Shown in pieces: positions 53,596-62,344 of a stretch of DNA of 64,000 bases (the first letter of the stretch is position 1; every line of letters starts with the position of its first letter). The notes under the pieces were generated by a model, which had not been told where the DNA came from, made no database searches, and saw only the letters and a program-made list of their open reading frames with translations. Origin of the DNA: Psychrobacter sp. bablab_jr014 (lineage in GTDB: Bacteria; Pseudomonadota; Gammaproteobacteria; Pseudomonadales; Moraxellaceae); contig NZ_JACDXT010000030.1 of the NCBI RefSeq assembly GCF_016464015.1, forward strand, positions 22,449 through 86,448, given 5' to 3'. The position numbers and the translations under genes were made by a program.

Positions 53596-54687
53596 ATGAC
53601 CGCAGCGCCTTGCCCCACCTTACATACTGATTATGACCTATCACACACCAACACTATGGCGCTGGCTTGTACTGCGCGCCAGGCTGTTATTTTAAGCGAC
53701 GAGCGTGATCTAGATACCTTCATGGCAAGCGCAGATGCCAATACGCTGCCCTTGTTCGTCTTATCAGGCGGTAGCAACGTTTTACTGCCTAACCAATTAG
53801 GAGCTACCGTACTGCGTCCGCAGATGCGCGGCATTGAAGTGACTGCACAGGGGCCGGACTATGTTGATATCGAAGTCATGGCAGGTGAAAACTGGCATGA
53901 GCTGGTAGTATATACCGTCAATCAAGGTTGGTATGGTCTAGAAAATTTAGCCTTGATTCCTGGTTTGGTGGGTGCGTCGCCCGTACAAAATATCGGTGCA
54001 TATGGCGTGCAGCTAGAAGACTCGCTGCAATACGTGCGTGCGTATCACTTGGGCGAGCGCCGCTGGTACACGTTATCTAAGGACGAGTGCGATTTTGACT
54101 ATCGTGACAGTATGTTTAAAGCAGCGCCCAATACATGGCTGATTACGCGTGTGGGCTTTCGCTTACACACCGACCCTACCCGCGTCCATGCCAACTATGG
54201 TGACGTACAGCAAATGGCACTTGCTTACGCCAAAGCAGCAGGACGCGATACCATACACGCGCATGATGTCATGCAAGCCATTATTGATATTCGTCAAAGC
54301 AAACTTCCCGACCCTAAAGTCCTTGCCAACTGTGGCAGCTTTTTTCAAAATCCGATTGTGCCAAAGGCGCAGTTTACCGCCTTGCAGGCCGAGTATCCTA
54401 ACATCGTAGGCTACCCCATGCCCAATGACACTGTTAAGGTTGCCGCAGGCTGGCTGATTGAACACGCAGGACTCAAAGGCCACGGGGTTGCCCCCATTTT
54501 AACGCACACCAAACAAGCACTGGTGTTAACAAACCACGCGCCATATCAAGCAACACAGCACGATGTAGCAACAGCACAGCAATACATTGCCGATACGATA
54601 TACGAAATATTTGCCATTACGTTGGCACGCGAACCCGTTTGGGTAAGTGCCAACGCCAGTATTGGACATACTGAGCATGCCCTCTAA
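53596..54687 (+). CDS. murB: MurB, UDP-N-acetylenolpyruvoylglucosamine reductase
   Basis: 363 residues from ATG 53596. FAD enzyme completing UDP-MurNAc synthesis for peptidoglycan. FAD-binding SGGSNVLLP, LALIPGLVGASPVQNIGAYGVQLED, CDFDYRDSMFK, and active-site GSFFQNPIV with IEHAGLKGHGVAPI near the end: a type I MurB. Upstream extension to 53545 (MYRCIMTCLFFMF) would add a hydrophobic leader not expected in this cytosolic enzyme, so it is excluded. The 3' end overlaps the next gene by 11 bases. Confidence 0.94.
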   Translation: MTAAPCPTLHTDYDLSHTNTMALACTARQAVILSDERDLDTFMASADANTLPLFVLSGGSNVLLPNQLGATVLRPQMRGIEVTAQGPDYVDIEVMAGENWHELVVYTVNQGWYGLENLALIPGLVGASPVQNIGAYGVQLEDSLQYVRAYHLGERRWYTLSKDECDFDYRDSMFKAAPNTWLITRVGFRLHTDPTRVHANYGDVQQMALAYAKAAGRDTIHAHDVMQAIIDIRQSKLPDPKVLANCGSFFQNPIVPKAQFTALQAEYPNIVGYPMPNDTVKVAAGWLIEHAGLKGHGVAPILTHTKQALVLTNHAPYQATQHDVATAQQYIADTIYEIFAITLAREPVWVSANASIGHTEHAL

Positions 54688-55438
54688 AAGGCTTTGGCGT
54701 TACTATTTACGCGCCGCTGAGCGGACAGTTAAGGTTCTTCGTATCATCAATATGACATTTATAATCGGTTTGACGATGATTGTCATCGTATTGGTCAGTC
54801 TGTTTACGCCACTCTTTTCAAAAGCCGTGGTATATATGCTCATGCATTTGCCTTTACCAACGATTGATGACGCCCAAGCTGAGCCAAGTGCTTATGTGGT
54901 TTTGGGCGGTGGTCTGACTAATGACGAAAACAATCGCACTATTTTGAATGCCTATAGCCTTAACCGTGCGCGAGCTGCCGCTGCTGCCTATCACGACAAG
55001 CCGTTCCCTATGGTATTGAGCGGTGCCGAAGCGCCATGGCTCAAAGCATGGCTGATTGAGCATGATGTTAATGACATCATTAGCGAAAATGCCAGCATGA
55101 ATACCTGTGAGAATGCTCGCTTTACCGCCAAGCGCGCTGACTTACAGCACGTTTATTTGGTCACCGATGGCTACCATATGAACCGTGCGCGGCGCCAATT
55201 TGCCTTAAACAATATCAACACCACACCTGTGGTCGCCCCGCTTCCTGTCAACCGAAGCTGGTCTGAACCTGCACACAATCTAACCCATTCACGCCGCGCT
55301 GTTTATGAGGTTCTTGCCTATTTGCGCGATATCTTGCGCCCACAGCCCAATTGCCGAAAAGCAACCGATGTCAGTACACGCGAGCTGATGACCCCACGCG
55401 GTAAAGCACCAAAACCTGAACAAAGCGATTCTGAGTAA
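54677..55438 (+). CDS. YdcF/DUF218-family membrane protein
   Basis: 253 residues from ATG 54677, which overlaps the murB end. One N-terminal membrane helix (FIIGLTMIVIVLVSLFTPLF), then a DUF218 domain: YVVLGGGLTNDENNRTILNAYSL, MVLSGAE, MNTCENARF, VYLVTDGYHMNRARRQF. The family (SanA/ElyC/YdcF) is linked to envelope integrity and may bind nucleotides; ElyC affects peptidoglycan precursor use, so linkage with murB is suggestive. The last ~40 residues are polar and probably disordered. Confidence 0.85.
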   Translation: MPSKRLWRYYLRAAERTVKVLRIINMTFIIGLTMIVIVLVSLFTPLFSKAVVYMLMHLPLPTIDDAQAEPSAYVVLGGGLTNDENNRTILNAYSLNRARAAAAAYHDKPFPMVLSGAEAPWLKAWLIEHDVNDIISENASMNTCENARFTAKRADLQHVYLVTDGYHMNRARRQFALNNINTTPVVAPLPVNRSWSEPAHNLTHSRRAVYEVLAYLRDILRPQPNCRKATDVSTRELMTPRGKAPKPEQSDSE

Positions 55439-55557
55439 ATAAAAATATCATTATTGTCCTACTGTTTGGATCTTACCCAACCACTTAGCAGCGCAGTACC
55501 CCATCAAAGCGTCAATTGGCGTATAATGGGGTGAAATCGACCGCTAAGAGGTTTATA

Positions 55558-55770
55558 ATGCTCAGCATCTTTTTACTTATTCCACTCAGTCTCATGTTGT
55601 TCGTGGTCGCAATATGGGCAGTGCGCTATGCCGTCAAATCCAATCAATTTGAAGACTTAGACAATGCCTCCCAGCGCATCATCTTAGACGACCGTCAAGA
55701 ACGCCGCGCTACCATCCAAGCACACGAAAAGGCGCAGCAGACCAGTAGCGACGATGATACCAAAGCATAG
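55558..55770 (+). CDS. ccoS: CcoS, cbb3-type cytochrome oxidase assembly protein
   Basis: 70 residues from ATG 55558 (AGAGG six bases upstream). One N-terminal membrane helix (IPLSLMLFVVAIWAVRYAVK) followed by the CcoS signature SNQFEDLDNASQRIILDD and a polar tail. CcoS is needed for metal-cofactor insertion into cbb3 oxidase. It sits 84 bp before a SafE/DsbD-like membrane protein, which commonly accompanies ccoS. Confidence 0.9.
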   Translation: MLSIFLLIPLSLMLFVVAIWAVRYAVKSNQFEDLDNASQRIILDDRQERRATIQAHEKAQQTSSDDDTKA

Positions 55771-55854
55771 TATTACCTGCGTGTTAGGTACTGAACCGAA
55801 CTCATTGATGGCGTACAGACTGTGGAATACTGCATCAAACGATAGAGGGCGCGT

Positions 55855-56739
55855 ATGACAGCAGCACTATTATTGGCAGCACTATCTATGGGCTTTTTGG
55901 GCTCGCCGCACTGCTTGGGTATGTGCGGCGGCTTGGTGACCGCGTTTGGTCTGTCAATGAAAGACACCAGCCCCAACAAGCGCCGCGCTTTGGTCGCCAC
56001 TTACCATCTTGGGCGCTTAACCAGCTACGCGTTTTTGGGTCTGCTCGCAGGCTTTATTGGCACGACCGCCCTTGCTCCCTTCATGACGGACAATCAGCTG
56101 CCGCGTATTTTGCTTGGCTTGGTACTGCTATTCGTCGGTATGACCATGCTGGGCGCGCCATTTTTGGCCAAGCTTGAAAAATTGGGCATGCGCTTTTGGC
56201 AATGGTTGTCACCCCTACGCCAAAAGGTGTTTCCATTAACCACGTTTCCGCGCGCGCTGGCAGCGGGTTTGCTGTGGGGTTTTTTGCCCTGTGGTCTGGT
56301 TTATGGCGCACTCTTGATGGCAGTCGTCGGGCACAGTGCACCAACAGGCGCAGCGTTGATGTTTGTCTTTGGCTTGGGCACGTTGCCGATGCTCATCGCC
56401 ACACACAGCACGGTCAACTGGCTACGCCACCATATTGGGCGCTTGCGTTTACGTCAAATGAATGGCGCGTTGATGATGCTTTCAGGCGTTGCTGTAATTG
56501 CCATTCCTTTAGCGATGAGCAGTATGCACGGTGGACACGGTCATGGTGGACATGCGGCGATGATGGATGATAGCGCAGCCATGACGATGGACAGCGATGC
56601 GCATGCTATGCACCAGCATCACGATATGGACAGCATGAATGATGATATGACAGAGATGCAGCACGATGGTATGCAGCACACCGATATGAATCATAACAAC
56701 ATGGACCACAGCGGTCATGATATGCATGCCAATCACTAA
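55855..56739 (+). CDS. SafE/DsbD-like membrane protein with Met/His-rich tail
   Basis: 294 residues. Six membrane helices in two halves, each with a Cys motif (GFLGSPHCLGMCGG at residues 13-26 and LLWGFLPCGLVYGAL around 139-153), typical of the sulfite-exporter-TauE/SafE-named family found beside ccoS. The last ~75 residues form a soluble tail with dozens of Met, His and Asp (MHQHHDMDSMNDDMTEMQHD, NHNNMDHSGHDMHANH), resembling the CopB repeats. Given the ccoS linkage, a role in copper handling for cbb3 oxidase is plausible but inferred. AGAGGG upstream of ATG; a very long terminator follows. Confidence 0.85.
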   Translation: MTAALLLAALSMGFLGSPHCLGMCGGLVTAFGLSMKDTSPNKRRALVATYHLGRLTSYAFLGLLAGFIGTTALAPFMTDNQLPRILLGLVLLFVGMTMLGAPFLAKLEKLGMRFWQWLSPLRQKVFPLTTFPRALAAGLLWGFLPCGLVYGALLMAVVGHSAPTGAALMFVFGLGTLPMLIATHSTVNWLRHHIGRLRLRQMNGALMMLSGVAVIAIPLAMSSMHGGHGHGGHAAMMDDSAAMTMDSDAHAMHQHHDMDSMNDDMTEMQHDGMQHTDMNHNNMDHSGHDMHANH

Positions 56740-56755
56740 CACGAATTAAAAAACG

Positions 56756-56812
56756 CATACGCCATAAAAAAAGCCGAAGGTCGTCATAACCTCGGCTTTT
56801 TTATGGCGTATG
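56756..56812 (+). terminator. Very long terminator hairpin after the SafE-like gene
   Basis: CATACGCCATAAAAAA...GCCGA pairs with CGGC..TTTTTTATGGCGTATG, a stem of ~24 pairs with a 9-base loop. Symmetric, so able to act on both strands. Confidence 0.85.
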
Positions 56813-56854
56813 TTTTAAAGGTGATATTAAAACCTAAATAAAAATGTTATAGCG

Positions 56855-56960
56855 TCAAAAAAACGCTCGATTAAATACTATTTTTCTTGCTTGCTGTGAC
56901 TGCGTCTCCAGATGCTGCGAAAAATAGCCTTTAATCTTGCGCTATCATTTTTAAATTAAA
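56855..56960 (+). repeat. Dispersed ~100-bp hairpin repeat, copy 2
   Basis: Arms CTATTTTTC (56878-56886) and GAAAAATAG (56919-56927). The sequence aligns with the reverse complement of 50590-50680. One pair differs compensatorily: a G-C pair in the arm of copy 1 is C-G here, evidence that the stem itself is maintained. Confidence 0.7.
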
Positions 56961-57010
56961 GTGACTATATTTTGCTCTGATAATAAAAAATCCAGTAAGC
57001 ACCACTCACA

Positions 57011-58186
57011 TTACGCGTCGGTATTGTCGTTGTTTTCTTGCCACTGTGACAGTTTAAACTTGGTATCCAAATGCTTTTCTAAGGCAGGCAAATTAAAGGC
57101 ATCGTCTTCGCTCACAAAGCTGATACTAATACCCGTACGTCCCGCACGACCTGTACGCCCGATACGATGTACATAATCGTCTGGCTGATCAGGCAAGGTA
57201 TAGTTGACGACATGGCTAATCTCATCGACATGAATACCGCGTCCTGCCACATCAGTGGCAACCAATACCGACACATCGCCATCTTTAAAGCGCTGAAGGT
57301 ATTTTTCGCGTTTTTGTTGGATCACATCACCTGAGAGCATGACAACTTTGTGCTGTCCGCGCAGCTTATGATACAGACGCTTGACTTGGTCTTTACGATT
57401 GGCAAAGACAATGACTTTATCGACATCGTCATCATTTAAAATCTGATGCAGTGCAGGCAACTTCTCTGCTTCTGTTAACAAATAAAACTGTTGCTCGACC
57501 AAATCGCTGGTTTTATGCTCAGGCTCAATCTCGACGAACTGCGGCTCATGCAGCCAGCGATACGCCAAATTCATCACATCTTGGTTAAAGGTCGCCGAAA
57601 ACAGCAAACTTTGACGGTCGGTGTTCGGTGGCATGCGTCTGACCAAGCGCTTGATGTCAGGGATAAAGCCCATGTCGAGCATACGGTCAGCCTCATCAAG
57701 TACCAAGACCTCAACACGGTCGAGATAGATCATGTTTTTGTACATCAAATCAATCAAGCGCCCTGGCGTGGCGACCAAAATATCCACGTATTGACGCTCA
57801 AGTTCATGCTGCTGGGTATCGTAATTGGTACCGCCCATGATGCATACGCTGTGCAGTTTGGTATATTTGCTCAGAGCTTGGCAATCCTCAAAGATTTGCT
57901 GCGCAAGCTCGCGGGTCGGTGCCATAATGACCGCACGTGGCTCGCCCAGATAGCGCGCCTCATCTTTGGTAAAAGGACGCTTTAGCAATGCTTCGATAAT
58001 GGTAATTAAAAAGGTAGCGGTCTTGCCCGTACCTGTCTGTGCCTGTCCGATGGCATCTTGGTTTGCCAAGGTGTATGGCAAAATCTGCGATTGAATGGCG
58101 GTCAGCTGAGTAAAACCCAAGTCCTGAACAGCGCGCAATACAGGCTGAGATAATGGCAAATCGGTAAATGTCTGAAAGGGACTCAA
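57011..58186 (-). CDS. RhlB-like DEAD-box RNA helicase
   Basis: 391 residues from TTG 58186 (AAGGA seven bases upstream; a further TTG is at 58207). Motifs in order: Q-motif FTQLTAIQSQ, Walker A AQTGTGKT, PTREL, GG, TPGRLID, DEAD, SAT, then ARGxD-type VLVATDVAGRGIHVDE and HRIGRTGRAGRTG. There is only a short C-terminal tail (~30 residues), as in RhlB rather than the longer RhlE or DeaD. RhlB works in RNA turnover with RNase E. It is the only gene between the terminator at 56.8 kb and the cold-shock gene. Confidence 0.9.
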   Translation of the reverse strand: MSPFQTFTDLPLSQPVLRAVQDLGFTQLTAIQSQILPYTLANQDAIGQAQTGTGKTATFLITIIEALLKRPFTKDEARYLGEPRAVIMAPTRELAQQIFEDCQALSKYTKLHSVCIMGGTNYDTQQHELERQYVDILVATPGRLIDLMYKNMIYLDRVEVLVLDEADRMLDMGFIPDIKRLVRRMPPNTDRQSLLFSATFNQDVMNLAYRWLHEPQFVEIEPEHKTSDLVEQQFYLLTEAEKLPALHQILNDDDVDKVIVFANRKDQVKRLYHKLRGQHKVVMLSGDVIQQKREKYLQRFKDGDVSVLVATDVAGRGIHVDEISHVVNYTLPDQPDDYVHRIGRTGRAGRTGISISFVSEDDAFNLPALEKHLDTKFKLSQWQENNDNTDA

Positions 58187-58308
58187 AAATATATCCTTAT
58201 GTAGCAACGACGCAATAAGCCTTAACCTTACCAGCCTATCGCTTTGTCATCAATGACGGCATCATAGCCGCCTTACACTGAAAAAGCCAACAATAAAAAA
58301 AGCCAAAC

Positions 58309-58362
58309 CTAATACCGACGTACTAATCGGCGAACGCCAATAGTAGCAGATAGGCTTGGCTT
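58309..58362. other. Long-loop inverted repeat between csp and the helicase gene
   Basis: AAGCCAA-ACCTA near 58309 pairs with TAGG-C-TTGGCTT near 58351-58362 across a ~30-base loop. It may end the csp transcript on the minus strand. A related string (AGATAGGCTTGG) recurs near 62083. Confidence 0.4.
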
Positions 58363-58415
58363 ACAATATAGCCGCAGTTTATCACAAGTGATGGCTGCTG
58401 CGGTTTTGTCATTGC

Positions 58416-58631
58416 TTATGCGTCGAGCTTGGTCACTTCTTCAGCTTGTAGACCCTTTTGTCCTTCAACAACGCTGAATTCTACCTTTTCGCCATCTTTC
58501 AATGAGCGATAGCCGTCGCCTTGAATGGCGCGGAAATGAACGAAGATGTCTTCGCCGCTCTCACGCTGAATAAAACCAAAACCTTTTGAGTCATTAAACC
58601 ACTTTACAGTGCCTTGTTCACGAGCTGACAT
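58416..58631 (-). CDS. Cold-shock protein, CspA family
   Basis: 71-residue single-stranded nucleic-acid-binding OB-fold protein. RNP1 KGFGFI and RNP2 DIFVHF are present, along with the usual start [16 protein letters not shown] and end [14 protein letters not shown]. It acts as an RNA chaperone; whether cold-inducible is unknown, but a hairpin occupies the 5' leader (58661-58691) and the upstream gap is long. Confidence 0.95.
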   Translation of the reverse strand: MSAREQGTVKWFNDSKGFGFIQRESGEDIFVHFRAIQGDGYRSLKDGEKVEFSVVEGQKGLQAEEVTKLDA

Positions 58632-59167
58632 AATAGTGCTTCCTAAAAATTGCGTTTAGTCCCAAGTCCTTTTGCAACAAGCAAAACTGGGTACTAACAT
58701 TACGGGATTAAAATGTAAAAATAATGGACCAAATGCCGTTATTTGAAATACCCGCATTACTGATACAAATATTTCAGATATAAATCATTCAAGTCTACAA
58801 TGACATTTGCTATTGCCCGTTTGCATACATCGTAAATGTAGCACGCGCTTTTTAGCTTCTCCTAAGCGAGACGACCATGTCCTGCCGCATTCGTCACTGA
58901 TAAATCAACGTAGGTTGTCATCGCTATTAGCGTCTCAGTAACAAACTTGCAATACTTATTGCTTAAAAAATATCATAGCACGGGTTTTTAGCAACATAAA
59001 GCCTTTTAATACAATTTTGACGACTCTTGTCTTTTTCCTATACTTTTCATAACATCGTCTGTAAGCTATGTTTTTAAAGGGCTACGCAAATTTTTTCTGG
59101 CGACAGCGACCTGTTTTTTAGCCCCTATTTATTAAAGTTACGAAAATACATCAATAAAGAGTCTTTT
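58632..59167. other. Divergent csp-aroQ intergenic region
   Basis: 536 bp with no gene. The csp side holds a 31-base hairpin in the leader: CCCAA (58661) and TTTGC (58671) pair with GCAAA and TGGG ending at 58691. The aroQ side has a sigma-70 promoter (59017-59044). Between them, 58700-59000 shows nothing definite. Confidence 0.55.
59017..59044 (+). promoter_or_regulatory. Sigma-70 promoter upstream of aroQ
   Basis: -35 TTGACG (59017-59022), 16-bp spacer, -10 TATACT (59039-59044). It leaves a leader of roughly 115 nucleotides before the aroQ start. Confidence 0.65.
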
Positions 59168-59692
59168 ATGTCTACCAATACTGCTCCCTCAACGCCCCCA
59201 TCGACTGCTAATAATGCACAGGCAAAAATACCAAATCGCACGCTGCTGGTGGTCAATGGTCCAAACCTCAATCTACTGGGTAAGCGTGAGCCTGAGATTT
59301 ATGGGCACACGACCCTTGAGGACATCGAAGCCAACCTAAAACAAAAGGCAGCGGCGCATGATGTACGCTTGATTTTTGTTCAGTCGAACCACGAAGGTGA
59401 GCTGGTAGAGCGCATTCAGCATTATGGCTTGCTGGCTGAGCCTGAGCAGCTGGTCGATGCGGTGATTATCAACCCTGCGGCATTTACACATACTTCAGTA
59501 GCGCTACGTGATGCTTTGGCTGCCACCAAAAAGCCATTTATCGAAGTACATTTATCCAATATTCATCAGCGTGAGCCGTTCCGTCAGCATTCTTATTTTA
59601 GTGATTTGGCCGTAGGTGTGATTTGTGGTTGTGGTCATTTGGGCTATGAGATGGCGCTGGATTATTGGCTAACGCATTTGTATACCGTTTGA
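59168..59692 (+). CDS. aroQ: Type II 3-dehydroquinate dehydratase
   Basis: 174 residues. Third step of the shikimate pathway. Motifs: [19 protein letters not shown] (with catalytic Tyr), [48 protein letters not shown] (catalytic His) and [15 protein letters not shown]. The N-terminal ~25 residues are a Thr/Pro/Ser-rich extension not seen in most AroQ proteins. The dodecameric type II enzyme is inferred from family. Confidence 0.95.
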   Translation: MSTNTAPSTPPSTANNAQAKIPNRTLLVVNGPNLNLLGKREPEIYGHTTLEDIEANLKQKAAAHDVRLIFVQSNHEGELVERIQHYGLLAEPEQLVDAVIINPAAFTHTSVALRDALAATKKPFIEVHLSNIHQREPFRQHSYFSDLAVGVICGCGHLGYEMALDYWLTHLYTV

Positions 59693-59777
59693 TAATATCA
59701 AAATAGCAATAACCACAGTATAGTAGTGGACAATTGAGGCTCTTGTATTTTTTCTAATTAATGACACGGTGAAAACG

Positions 59778-61076
59778 ATGGCAAACTCTTCCGGAAAACG
59801 CTTTATGCGCCTCGCTGGCATGACTGCAAGCATTGCCGGTAAGGCTGCCAAAAACTCCTTGCGTCACTTATCGAGCGATGAAGAAAAACGCCTGCAAGCC
59901 CGCTCGGAGCTGATGCAAGACGTGGGGCTACAAATTGCCGAAACGCTTGGCGAGATGAAAGGCGCAGTGATGAAAGTGGGACAAATTGCCTCACAATATA
60001 AAGACGTATTTCCGCCAGAGGTGGCAGCGGCGCTTGAAAAACTGCAAAAAGACGCGCCGCCCATGCCATTTGGGCAAATCAAAGCTCAGGTTGAACGCGA
60101 GCTGGGTGCGCCGCTTGATACCTTGTTTACCGATTTTGAAAAGACGCCATTTGCCGCCGCTTCCATTGGACAAGTACACAAGGCCACCTTACCCAATGGG
60201 CAAAAAGTGGTGGTCAAGGTGCAATACCCTGATGTTGATGCCAATTGCGAGAGTGACCTCAAGCAGGTGCGTATGGCGCTCAAAATTGCAGGCGTGCTCA
60301 ATATGAGTCGCAAACTACAAGAGCAACTGTTCGATGAGATACGTCAAAGTCTACGCGATGAGCTGGACTACACCAAAGAGGCACAAAATCTAAAAATATT
60401 TGGCGCATTTCATGCCGATGACGAGGGACTTATTATTCCTAAAGTGATCAGCAGCCACTCTTGCAAGCGCATTCTTACCTTAAGTGAAGAGATGGGCGAC
60501 AGTTTAAATGTAGCGGCTACATGGGACAATGCTGTAAAACAGAAAATCGCTGAGCGCCTGTTTCACTTTAGCGCAGGGCAGCTGTTCGAGCTGTATCGTG
60601 TGCACTGCGATCCACATCCAGGCAACTTTGCGTTTCGTCCCGATGGCAGCGTCATTGCCTATGACTTTGGCAGCATTCGCAGCTATAGCGATGATGAAGT
60701 ACAGCTGTTTCGCCGTTTTGCACGTCATGCTATTAAAGGCGATGTGACCGCGCTGGAGCAAGACTTAGTCGCGCTGCATATTCGCCGCGAAGACGACACC
60801 GATATCCCTGGCACGTTTTATAAAGAGTGGCTGTCAATCGGTCTGCGTCCTTTATCCATCGAACCTTACCACAGCGGCACATTTGACTTTGCGAGTAGTC
60901 AGGTACATCATGAGGTCATTACTCAAATGCGTACTTCGCTAAAATATTTTAATCAGTTTCAGCCTTCAGCTGTGACCATGATGCTGGATCGTACCGTATC
61001 AGGTCAATACTGGAACTTGGTTAATTTGGGCGTAAAAATTGACTTATCGCCATTGGTAGCGCGTTATATTGACTAG
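59778..61076 (+). CDS. UbiB/AarF/ABC1-family atypical kinase
   Basis: 432 residues from ATG 59778 (GGTGA five bases ahead). Family hallmarks: KxGQ at Lys66 in MKVGQIASQ, the Ala-rich nucleotide loop AAASIGQVHKA, catalytic HCDPHPGNF and metal-binding YDFGS. It lacks the C-terminal membrane helices of UbiB itself and is shorter, so it is better called an ABC1-family protein; members support ubiquinone synthesis or lipid metabolism. Its TAG stop codon is formed by the first bases of a MITE-end repeat (61074), so the original C-terminus may have changed. Confidence 0.88.
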   Translation: MANSSGKRFMRLAGMTASIAGKAAKNSLRHLSSDEEKRLQARSELMQDVGLQIAETLGEMKGAVMKVGQIASQYKDVFPPEVAAALEKLQKDAPPMPFGQIKAQVERELGAPLDTLFTDFEKTPFAAASIGQVHKATLPNGQKVVVKVQYPDVDANCESDLKQVRMALKIAGVLNMSRKLQEQLFDEIRQSLRDELDYTKEAQNLKIFGAFHADDEGLIIPKVISSHSCKRILTLSEEMGDSLNVAATWDNAVKQKIAERLFHFSAGQLFELYRVHCDPHPGNFAFRPDGSVIAYDFGSIRSYSDDEVQLFRRFARHAIKGDVTALEQDLVALHIRREDDTDIPGTFYKEWLSIGLRPLSIEPYHSGTFDFASSQVHHEVITQMRTSLKYFNQFQPSAVTMMLDRTVSGQYWNLVNLGVKIDLSPLVARYID

Positions 61077-61109
61077 GGCGTGTCCCTATTTTAAAAATGG
61101 TGATAAAAA
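61074..61109 (+). repeat. Solo left end of the MITE-like element
   Basis: 36 bp identical to 29590-29625, beginning TAGGGCGTGTCCCTA. No right end follows. The first three bases act as the stop codon of the ABC1-kinase gene. Confidence 0.8.
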
Positions 61110-61184
61110 AGGGTAACAATAAACCGAGCAATCATGGACTCTGGCTCATTATTGATTGTATTTTTTACTTTTTAGCGGCTTGCC

Positions 61185-62015
61185 TTAAACATGCAATGAA
61201 TGTCCACAGCGGTCGCAAAAGGTTGCGTTGACCGCATGACCGAATTTACCGCAGTTTGGGCACGTCACAGGCTGCAACTGCGGACGCATGTTACGCGCCA
61301 GCTCCGAGGTAAAAATACCTGTCGGCACGGCAATGATAGAATAACCCGTTATCATCACCATTGATGCTATCGCTTGCCCAATAGGCGTTTTCGGCGACAT
61401 ATCGCCATAGCCTACCGTGGTCATAGTGACAATCGCCCAATAAATCGACAAAGGAATACTGGTAAAGCCGTTTTCAGGCCCTTCGACCACATAAATGACC
61501 GAGCCAAAAATAGTTACTAGCAGCACCAAGGATAAGAAAAACACTGTGATTTTTTGCTGGCTGGTCTTTAATGCCGATGCCAAAAAACCCGCCTGCTGCA
61601 TGTAAGCCTTGAGCTTAAGTACGCGGAACACACGTAGAATACGCAGGATACGCACGACGAGCAGGTATTGCACGCCGACGAACACCAAGCTTAAATAACT
61701 GGGCAGCACCGACAGTAAATCGACAATACCAAAAAAACTAAAGATATAGCGCAGACGATTGGGCGCAGAAAACAGTCTGAGTAAATACTCAATCGTGAAT
61801 AAAATGGTAAAGAACCATTCGGCATAAAAAAACAACGTGCCATATTGCAAACGCATATATAGCACACTATCGAGCATCACCACCGCCACGCTGGTCACAA
61901 TGGCGATTAACAGCACGATATCGAACAGCTTACCCAGACGCGTGTCTGTGCCTTCAATAATAATATGAATACGCTTACGCAAATGCGTGATGGCTTCAGC
62001 AGTCGGTTGCTTCAT
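61185..62015 (-). CDS. Voltage-gated-like potassium channel with C-terminal zinc ribbon
   Basis: 276-residue inner-membrane ion channel. Six-helix Kv layout: S1-S3 hydrophobic segments, S4 with regularly spaced arginines (VVRILRILRVFRVLKLK), S5, pore helix and selectivity filter TVGYGD, and S6. The cytoplasmic C-terminus ends in a zinc ribbon (TCPNCGK...FCDRCGHSLHV, two CxxC pairs), where a C-terminal regulatory domain might be expected. Potassium selectivity is read from the filter; physiological gating is unknown. The start lacks a strong ribosome-binding site. Confidence 0.9.
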   Translation of the reverse strand: MKQPTAEAITHLRKRIHIIIEGTDTRLGKLFDIVLLIAIVTSVAVVMLDSVLYMRLQYGTLFFYAEWFFTILFTIEYLLRLFSAPNRLRYIFSFFGIVDLLSVLPSYLSLVFVGVQYLLVVRILRILRVFRVLKLKAYMQQAGFLASALKTSQQKITVFFLSLVLLVTIFGSVIYVVEGPENGFTSIPLSIYWAIVTMTTVGYGDMSPKTPIGQAIASMVMITGYSIIAVPTGIFTSELARNMRPQLQPVTCPNCGKFGHAVNATFCDRCGHSLHV

Positions 62016-62344
62016 AGCGGCAATAACATCATAAAATCAGCGACAAAAAGGACATACATCGCACGTACGCTGACGATGTACAGATAGGCTTGGATTGGTA
62101 TAACGGCTCAGAAGTGGTTTATAATATCCGCCACTGCTGATACCGAATATGCGTGAACAGACACAGTGTAGCAAAAAACCGCTGTCAGCAACATACCCAA
62201 CCGTGAACAGCGCCTCTCAATAATAACAGATAGCAACTATCGCATCCGTGGCGCTGGTTATCTCTCGTGGACGGTCTATTACGCCGCCCCTATTTTTTAA
62301 AAGTAGCTCTATAAGTCATGGGCTACGAAGATTAAGGACAGTTT
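62016..62344. other. Divergent channel-yebC intergenic region
   Basis: 329 bp without a supported gene. It includes a short string similar to one near 58345 (AGATAGGCTTGG). Promoters for both genes presumably lie here but none is convincing; AAGGA precedes the yebC start. Confidence 0.5.
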
